Assembly: GCA_024281135.1 (NCBI GenBank)
Contig: JAMXLG010000165.1
Coordinates: 1 to 6,846, forward strand
DNA from: Vulcanimicrobiia bacterium
GTDB taxonomy: Bacteria > Eremiobacterota > Eremiobacteria > Baltobacterales > Baltobacteraceae
DNA: 6,846 bases
Direction of reading: 5' to 3'
Shown here: positions 1-4,377 of the stretch, piece by piece
How the letters are laid out: every line of letters starts with the position of its first letter
How positions within the stretch are numbered: position 1 is the first letter of the stretch
The notes under the pieces: model-generated
Databases searched by the model: none
What the model was told of the DNA's origin: nothing
What the model saw: the letters and a program-made list of their open reading frames with translations, nothing else
Made by a program: the position numbers and the translations under genes

Positions 1-1187
1 TCCAATGGATCGAGCCGCCAGGTTATTTCACCGGGCACGTGTAGCGGAACGCGACTCGTCGCCAAGATGTGCGAATGCGGCGAAGCTTGTAGCACGCGCC
101 GCGTCAAACGGGCGACTAATGGTGCTAGATGCTCGCAGTTATCCAGCACGATCAAGTACGCTCGCTCACTAATAGCCTCTTCCATCGCTCCGTCATCGCC
201 CGCAACGACGGATTCGTCGTTCGGGACCAGCGCCAATTGCAGTGCGCTTGCAATGGCGCGTTCGTCCGTCAATTGCGAGAGATCGATGAAACGGGCACCG
301 TCGGCGAACTGGTATTCCACATCGCGCGCGACCTCGGCCGCAAGTCGCGTCTTACCGACGCCCGCGGTTCCCGTAATCGTTACCAGGCTCGACTCGATGC
401 ACATGTGGGTGAGTTCACGTCGCGCTTCTTCGCGCCCAACAAACCTGCTGAGCGCGCGCGGAATGACGTACTTCGCGGACGCCGTCGAGCCGGATAGTGT
501 AGCGGCAAGCTGCACGGTCGCATCGGACGGCTCGGCTGCCACCTCGTCGCGGAGTGCGCGCGCAAACCGGCGGTATTCTCGAAGCGCGCCTGCGCGATCT
601 CCGGTGGCATCGAGAGCGCGCATGAGGCCGCGCATCGCTGATTCGCGAAACGAATCGACTGCGATCGTGCGCTGCGCGAGTGCTACCGCGCGCGAGGGAT
701 CGCGCAGCGATTCTTCAATCGCTTTATCTGCGATCTGCAGGAACGTTTCGCGCAATCCATCGCGACGCGAGACGATCCAATCGTCCGAAAAGCCTTCCAT
801 AAAATCGCCGGCGTAAAGATCCATAGCGGCAATGTAGTCGCCATCGTGGGCTAATCGCTCAAATTCCAGTACGTCGGTCGAAAAGACCGCACGCGGCGCG
901 ATCGTTACGTTGCGGCCCTTGCGCTCGATGCCTTCTGGATCTGCGCCGGCGTCGGCAAGCCACTGTCTCGCGTAGTACAAATGGCGGCGCACGTTTGCCA
1001 AAGCATCTTCGTCGAGTTCTTCGGGCCACAAACGTGACGCAGCAAGCCGCACGTCAACAGTTCTTTGCGGCGAGAGCAAGATAAACGCGAGCAGTGGAAG
1101 TGTGCGAGGGCGCAGGTTTAAAGTAACCGCTGCTCCATCCGCGTCGGCGCGCGGCGTTCCAAATAGTGTGAGACGGAGGTGTAGCAC
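1..1187 (-). CDS. SARP/AfsR-family transcriptional regulator with BTAD and NB-ARC-type ATPase domains (C-terminus cut by window edge)
   Basis: The reverse strand stays open for 395 codons from a GTG at 1187 to the left edge, so the C-terminus is missing. The start follows GGAGG (1196-1192) with a 4-nt gap, and an in-frame TAG lies 12 codons upstream. Residues about 4-95 look like the OmpR-type winged helix of SARP regulators (RLTLFGTPRA near the start, LWPEELDEDALANVRRHLYY at 53-72). Residues about 102-235 form the helical BTAD domain (EYRRFARALRDEV at 204-216). The linker RALSRFVGREE leads into an AAA/NB-ARC-like ATPase with Walker A GTAGVGKT at 273-280, Walker B LIVLDN at 345-350 and a downstream ATSR sensor motif. 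In known AfsR proteins the ATPase controls DNA binding to activator sites, often for secondary metabolism or differentiation. Its targets cannot be seen here. The family call is strong. Whether a TPR or other sensor domain follows is unknown because the gene is truncated by the window. Confidence 0.93.
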   Translation of the reverse strand, partial: MLHLRLTLFGTPRADADGAAVTLNLRPRTLPLLAFILLSPQRTVDVRLAASRLWPEELDEDALANVRRHLYYARQWLADAGADPEGIERKGRNVTIAPRAVFSTDVLEFERLAHDGDYIAAMDLYAGDFMEGFSDDWIVSRRDGLRETFLQIADKAIEESLRDPSRAVALAQRTIAVDSFRESAMRGLMRALDATGDRAGALREYRRFARALRDEVAAEPSDATVQLAATLSGSTASAKYVIPRALSRFVGREEARRELTHMCIESSLVTITGTAGVGKTRLAAEVARDVEYQFADGARFIDLSQLTDERAIASALQLALVPNDESVVAGDDGAMEEAISERAYLIVLDNCEHLAPLVARLTRRVLQASPHSHILATSRVPLHVPGEITWRLDPL

Positions 1188-1190
1188 GAT

Positions 1191-1196
1191 ACCTCC
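1191..1196 (-). promoter_or_regulatory. Ribosome-binding site of the SARP-like regulator
   Basis: GGAGGT lies 4-5 nt before GTG at 1187. It supports this non-ATG start, because the reading frame upstream is closed by TAG and contains no ATG or better-placed start. Confidence 0.6.
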
Positions 1197-1250
1197 GGAG
1201 TTCTTACCGTCCGACTCGTCCTATTTGCGAATGCTGCAGCTGTGCCCCGC

Positions 1251-1289
1251 AAGAAAACAGCGGCCACCCGGCGAGCGGGTGGCCGCTGT
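1251..1289 (-). terminator. Intrinsic terminator of the propeller-like lipoprotein gene
   Basis: There is a perfect 14-bp inverted repeat, ACAGCGGCCACCCG (1257-1270) and its complement (1276-1289), around a 5-nt loop. Read on the minus strand it is followed at once by TTTTCTT. It begins about 28 nt past the lipoprotein stop codon. It lies upstream of the SARP-like gene, so it should separate the two transcripts. Confidence 0.85.
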
Positions 1290-1313
1290 GTGGCTCGGAG
1301 GCCACGCTTTTTT
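1290..1313 (+). terminator. Possible plus-strand terminator hairpin
   Basis: GTGGC (1290-1294) and GCCAC (1301-1305) enclose a 6-nt loop and are followed by GC and six T residues (1308-1313). This is a plausible intrinsic terminator on the plus strand, but no plus-strand gene lies upstream. It could stop antisense transcription or be incidental. It sits directly beside the stronger minus-strand terminator. Confidence 0.4.
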
Positions 1314-1316
1314 GGG

Positions 1317-2210
1317 CTAGAGTTGATAGTCTCCGTTATACGCCGCGCCCATGATTTGCGAGACTCCTGTGCCCGCGAAATTCTTTATCAGCACGGCGCG
1401 CCCCGCAACGGTTGTAGCAGCGGGAAGAATCCGGTAAAGGCTCGTGTTTGCAAATCCGTAGAGATGACTTGTGCTCGTGCTTACCAGACCGAAGAGATTC
1501 ACGACGTTCGTTTGAGCAACATGTTCGACCGCTCCGGTTGTGCGGTTCAGTGTCACGATCGCCTCCTTCGTCGTCGTCGTTAGCGTCGTACCAGTGTATC
1601 CCGCAAGCACGAGCGTGTTGTTGTAGAACGTCAGGTCGCCTGCGGATTTCCAAATCCCGGTGCTCCCGATGATGGACGTACGACCTGTTGCCACGTTGTT
1701 GATCGCGTAGAGTCTCGCGTTGTCGTAGCCCTCCGTATAGCCTCGTCCGTTCGCATCAAAGACGAGAGCGTTCGCGTCGAAGATTCCGAGCTGTCCAATA
1801 TAGGTCGCCCTTGCCGTGGTCGTATTGACGCGATAGAACCCCATAAAGTCGATCCCGTACAGAACGTGGTTGATTGGATCGAACCCGAGGTCCGTGAGGA
1901 TTGCACCCATACTTCCGACACGATGGATCGTGTTGTTGCCAAGGTTCACTGTCCACAGCACGCCTTCGGTGTCGCTGACGTAAGCGATCGGTCCGGTCGT
2001 AGTCGCCGCCGGATCGTCGGGCACCACGCCACGTTCTTGCGCGACTTGCTGCGCATCTTCAGCGATTTGCTGCTCCTGTTGTGGCATTTGCACGGGCGGG
2101 AGAGCGCTTTGCGGAGCTGCCCCGCCCTGACCGGAACAGGCGCTAAGAACTGCGGCAAGGACACAAAATGCCGCGAATTGACCGTGACGCCATAAAGCCT
2201 TGGAAACCAT
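1317..2210 (-). CDS. Putative lipoprotein with beta-propeller-like repeats
   Basis: This encodes a 297-residue exported protein of unknown function. The start at 2210 is preferred over one 27 codons upstream because it follows GGAGG by 8 nt and begins a proper lipoprotein signal: positive MVSKALWRHG, hydrophobic FAAFCVLAAV, and lipobox LSAC with Cys25. Residues 26-75 are a low-complexity stretch rich in Gln, Pro and Ala, probably a tether. From about residue 85 there are roughly five repeats of 37-40 residues (85-121, 125-163, 167-205, 218-255, 258-297). Each opens with a pattern like LYxVN...T, passes a Gly-rich turn, and ends near a pattern like LYGxD. This resembles propeller proteins of the DUF4394/NHL/YVTN kind, which often act as binding scaffolds. 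No catalytic motif was recognised. A strong terminator follows the stop. The repeat description is seen in the sequence; the fold is inferred. Confidence 0.85.
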   Translation of the reverse strand: MVSKALWRHGQFAAFCVLAAVLSACSGQGGAAPQSALPPVQMPQQEQQIAEDAQQVAQERGVVPDDPAATTTGPIAYVSDTEGVLWTVNLGNNTIHRVGSMGAILTDLGFDPINHVLYGIDFMGFYRVNTTTARATYIGQLGIFDANALVFDANGRGYTEGYDNARLYAINNVATGRTSIIGSTGIWKSAGDLTFYNNTLVLAGYTGTTLTTTTKEAIVTLNRTTGAVEHVAQTNVVNLFGLVSTSTSHLYGFANTSLYRILPAATTVAGRAVLIKNFAGTGVSQIMGAAYNGDYQL

Positions 2211-2218
2211 TATGAGAA

Positions 2219-2223
2219 CCTCC
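2219..2223 (-). promoter_or_regulatory. Ribosome-binding site deciding the lipoprotein start
   Basis: GGAGG on the minus strand lies 8 nt before the ATG at 2210. It selects that start over the in-frame ATG at 2291. The longer version would bury the lipoprotein signal behind 27 extra residues. Confidence 0.75.
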
Positions 2224-2312
2224 GAGCGATGAGACGTTATGGACGCAGCGTAGGCGTCTCGCCGTCTCAAAATCGTCCCGGCGATGCTCAAGCAAGCATG
2301 CGTTTCTTGTTC

Positions 2313-2354
2313 CGTGTCATCCTGAGCTTGTCGCGTGTCATCCTGAGCTTGTCG
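2313..2354. repeat. Two perfect tandem copies of a 21-bp REP-like dispersed repeat
   Basis: Two 21-bp copies (2313-2333 and 2334-2354) abut exactly and are identical. Each contains GTCATCCTGAGCTTGTCG. The second continues into AAGGAG, completing the TCCTGAGCTTGTCGAAGGA form that, from general knowledge, is scattered in intergenic DNA of many unrelated bacteria. One frame reads as VILSLSKE, a peptide known for causing spurious small-gene calls. TCCT and AGGA at its ends can form only a weak stem. Confidence 0.85.
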
Positions 2355-2373
2355 AAGGAGCGCATCAAGTCGT

Positions 2374-3096
2374 CTAGTCGCGGCTTTCGAATCGCATCAG
2401 CGGTTTATGTTCACCGTCGAGCAGTTGCAAATCGGAATCTTCGACTTTCCAATATCGCACGCTCGAAAGCGTCTTTAAAAATGCGCTTTCGGTCTCCATA
2501 ACGTGTTCTTGTATGCACGCCATCATCGTTGTCGCACCTACTGAGAATTCGATCGAATCGCCTTGCAGTTTGTATCCGGAGTTGTAACGATTGCAGCCAC
2601 CGGATCCGCTCGCGCGTCCACCGCTCAGTTCGAGATAAGGGCGATGCTCCGCGTTAATCGGATGTCCGTCGAGTTCCATCAACGTCCAATGCCGGTTTTC
2701 TAGATTCATCGGTGACTCCGCAGTTATTCGTTTGAGCAGAAGCTCGACGTGTGAAGGATTGCCTTGGGTTATGACCTTCGCGGGGGTATCGGTAGCGAAG
2801 AACGGGTCACCGTTCACGTCGATGCGCGCGGCGACGGTGTAGACGTGCGTCGCGTCGATGTTGGACGGTTCGTACGCTAAATCGATGTGAACGGGGACGT
2901 GCGGATTGTCGAGCATCGCACTCGCAATCACGTGTCCGGAGTTCCCGTCCGCGAGCTTAACGACCAGCGTCGCGCCAGGCGGGAGCATCATGCGTTCGCG
3001 GTAGAGCGCGGTGATTGAAACCGCAGGCGTTCTTGACGGCGCCGGTGCGACGCCACAAAGAAATACCAAAAGGGCGATGGCGGCTAATCGAAGCAT
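2374..3096 (-). CDS. Secreted two-domain protein: YbaY-like domain plus META/HslJ domain
   Basis: This is a 240-residue envelope protein. Its ATG at 3096 follows AAAGGAG by 7 nt. Residues 1-21 form a Sec signal peptide (hydrophobic LAAIALLVFLCGVAP) without a convincing lipobox, so the product is probably periplasmic or secreted. Residues about 26-123 resemble the YbaY/YscW-like lipoprotein domain (VSITALYRERMMLPPGATLV, ending in a HVELLLKRI strand). Residues about 131-238 form a META/HslJ domain. It starts at NRHWTLMELDG, carries GCNRYNSGY at 167-175 with Cys168, MMAC with Cys194, and the signature-like METESAFLKTL at 200-210. HslJ proteins are linked to heat-shock and novobiocin resistance in E. 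coli, and YbaY is an outer-membrane lipoprotein of unclear role. The function here is unknown but probably concerns envelope stress or assembly. The neighbouring ICMT-like gene diverges 31 bp away. Confidence 0.88.
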   Translation of the reverse strand: MLRLAAIALLVFLCGVAPAPSRTPAVSITALYRERMMLPPGATLVVKLADGNSGHVIASAMLDNPHVPVHIDLAYEPSNIDATHVYTVAARIDVNGDPFFATDTPAKVITQGNPSHVELLLKRITAESPMNLENRHWTLMELDGHPINAEHRPYLELSGGRASGSGGCNRYNSGYKLQGDSIEFSVGATTMMACIQEHVMETESAFLKTLSSVRYWKVEDSDLQLLDGEHKPLMRFESRD

Positions 3097-3103
3097 TAGG
3101 CGG

Positions 3104-3122
3104 CTCCTTTCTTGGTATCATA
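3104..3122 (-). promoter_or_regulatory. Possible -10 box and ribosome-binding site of the YbaY/HslJ-like gene
   Basis: On the minus strand, TATGAT (3122-3117) differs from the TATAAT consensus at one position. It lies just ahead of AAAGGAG (3110-3104), so the predicted leader is very short. No good TTGACA-like -35 was found at the right distance inside the neighbouring gene. The ribosome-binding site is convincing; the promoter is tentative. Confidence 0.4.
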
Positions 3123-3127
3123 CGATC

Positions 3128-3802
3128 ATGAAGGCTCAAAGGACGAAAGCGTGGCTCGGACTCGTCGTGTCCTTTGTGCTAATAGCATGCGCTCTGTTCA
3201 TTTCTGCAGGAACGATACAGTATTGGCAGGCGTGGGCATACCTTGCGGTCGGTGCCGTGAGCAGCATTCTTCTAACACGTTACATTATCAGCGATCCGAT
3301 ACTTCTCGAGAACCGCACGACCTACGGTCCCGCCGCGGAGCAGCGGCCGATGCAAAAGATCATCGTACTGTGCGCAGGCCTTCCGGCAATCGCTGCATTC
3401 ATCGTCCCCGGGCTGGACCATCGCTTCGGCTGGTCATCCGTGCCGCCGTGGCTCTCTATTATAGGCGATCTCTTGATACTACTCAGCATGTGGATGGTGT
3501 ACCGGGTGTTCAAGGCAAACTCGTTCGGTTCAGCAACCGTCGAAGTCGCCAAAGAGCAGCGTGTCGTTACAACCGGCCCGTATGCGATCGTGCGCAACCC
3601 GATGTATTCGAGCGCGGCGGTCTACTTTGTCGGGATGTCGCTTGCGCTCGGTTCCTATTGGGGACTCATCCCATCCGTCTTGACGATCCTCGCTCTTGTC
3701 TGGCGACTAGTCGATGAGGAGGCGTTCCTTAGACAAAATCTCCCCGGCTACAAGGAATATTGCGCCCAGGTTCGTTGGCATCTGATACCGGGAATTTTTT
3801 GA
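3128..3802 (+). CDS. ICMT/PEMT-family membrane methyltransferase-like protein
   Basis: This is a 224-residue integral membrane protein resembling bacterial isoprenylcysteine carboxyl methyltransferase (ICMT) and phospholipid methyltransferase relatives, which use S-adenosylmethionine. About five hydrophobic segments are visible (near 8-28, 33-50, 78-94, 107-126 and 162-192). The C-terminal signature is clear: GPYAIVRNPMY at 150-160, then DEEAFLRQNLPGYKEYCAQV from 196, and a final RWHLIPG. Many relatives have His where this protein has Asn157 (RNPMY); other relatives may share Asn. The ATG at 3128 is chosen because earlier in-frame starts would overlap the divergent gene and add a charged leader. 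No Shine-Dalgarno sequence precedes it. The substrate is unknown, since bacteria lack prenylated CaaX proteins of the eukaryotic type. It is probably co-transcribed with the next gene, 39 bp downstream. Confidence 0.88.
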   Translation: MKAQRTKAWLGLVVSFVLIACALFISAGTIQYWQAWAYLAVGAVSSILLTRYIISDPILLENRTTYGPAAEQRPMQKIIVLCAGLPAIAAFIVPGLDHRFGWSSVPPWLSIIGDLLILLSMWMVYRVFKANSFGSATVEVAKEQRVVTTGPYAIVRNPMYSSAAVYFVGMSLALGSYWGLIPSVLTILALVWRLVDEEAFLRQNLPGYKEYCAQVRWHLIPGIF

Positions 3803-3841
3803 CGACAGGTGCCTCACGGATGCCTTTGAAAAATTTGGTCT

Positions 3842-4321
3842 ATGAGATTCATGTCTGTAACGCTTTTCGCGCTGCTGTTCGTAGCGGAGCCTGCTGTGAT
3901 TGCTGCCGCAACGGCGCCCGTGCCGCCTCACGAGATTCTCGCGCTCGCGCAAACTATCATTGACGCAAGCAATGCGAATGACTCGACGCGCTTGGCTCAA
4001 CTCTTCACGCAAGATGCCGTTGTCATCGATGAAAGTTCGCCGTTTCGCTGGAACGGACCCGATGCAGGCGTGAAATGGTGGCAGCACGTGGAGAAGCTGG
4101 CCTCCGCGAGACGTGCAACGATTCACGCGACGGCGCATTCGCCGACGGAGTATCGTCTAGATCGTGACGGTGACGACGCCTATCTCATCCAGCCGGTGAC
4201 CGTCACTATTACGTCAGGTGGAAAGGCACGCTCGGAGGACGGTACGCAAACGTACACGTTTCACAAAGCGAACGGAACATGGAAAATCTCCAGCGCGACG
4301 TGGACGACGAAACCACAATAG
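3842..4321 (+). CDS. Exported NTF2/SnoaL-like (DUF4440-type) protein
   Basis: This is a 159-residue protein with a Sec signal peptide at about 1-23 (hydrophobic VTLFALLFVAEPAVIAAA). The mature part has the layout of the NTF2-like superfamily. Helices come first (EILALAQTIIDASNANDSTRLA at 31-52), then LFTQDAVVIDESSPFRWNGP, a WW-containing helix (VKWWQHVEKL), and four or so beta strands ending in TYTFHKANGTWKISSATWT. Members fold as a cone-shaped alpha+beta barrel and may be enzymes, binding proteins or immunity-like modules. No active-site set can be assigned. The ATG at 3842 has no clear ribosome-binding site; another ATG three codons on would still leave a signal peptide. It follows the ICMT-like gene by 39 bp on the same strand, so an operon is likely. 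It ends 8 bp before a terminator hairpin. Confidence 0.82.
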   Translation: MRFMSVTLFALLFVAEPAVIAAATAPVPPHEILALAQTIIDASNANDSTRLAQLFTQDAVVIDESSPFRWNGPDAGVKWWQHVEKLASARRATIHATAHSPTEYRLDRDGDDAYLIQPVTVTITSGGKARSEDGTQTYTFHKANGTWKISSATWTTKPQ

Positions 4322-4329
4322 AAAACAAG

Positions 4330-4355
4330 AAGGACGGAGCCTGAGCTCCGTCCTT
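4330..4355. terminator. Bidirectional hairpin terminator between convergent genes
   Basis: A perfect 11-bp stem, AAGGACGGAGC and GCTCCGTCCTT, has a CTGA loop. It sits between the stops of the plus-strand NTF2-like gene (4321) and the minus-strand sedolisin gene (4378). The minus-strand side is followed by CTTGTTTTC, a fair T-tract. The plus-strand side has only TTTCGCTT. It probably serves both genes, more strongly for the sedolisin. Confidence 0.8.
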
Positions 4356-4377
4356 TCGCTTCGCGGTCTTTCCTGCG

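Larger units (their letters stand above)
2211..2373. other. Intergenic spacer between two minus-strand genes
   Basis: This 163-bp gap contains the lipoprotein ribosome-binding site. It also has an inverted GAGACG (2231-2236) / CGTCTC (2255-2260, repeated at 2263-2268) and the tandem REP-like repeat at 2313-2354. No convincing terminator for the upstream YbaY/HslJ-like gene and no strong sigma-70 promoter was found, so read-through into the lipoprotein gene is possible. Confidence 0.5.

Noticed and set aside
67..816. Long plus-strand open frame of 249 codons
   Set aside because: It is antisense to the SARP/AfsR-like gene, whose minus-strand reading shows clear wHTH, BTAD and Walker motifs. 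The plus-strand product is Ser/Arg-rich with no recognisable domain.
2284..2299. ATGCT/AGCAT inverted repeat as a terminator
   Set aside because: The stem is only 5 bp, with no T-tract in the direction needed for the minus-strand gene upstream.
2229..2501. Small plus-strand frame containing VILSLSKE-type peptide
   Set aside because: The peptide comes from the REP-like repeat and the frame then runs antisense into the YbaY/HslJ-like gene. This is a known source of false small genes.
3011..3127. Upstream extension of the ICMT-like gene to earlier in-frame starts
   Set aside because: It would overlap the start of the divergent YbaY/HslJ-like gene and add a charged leader unlike the family's N-terminus.
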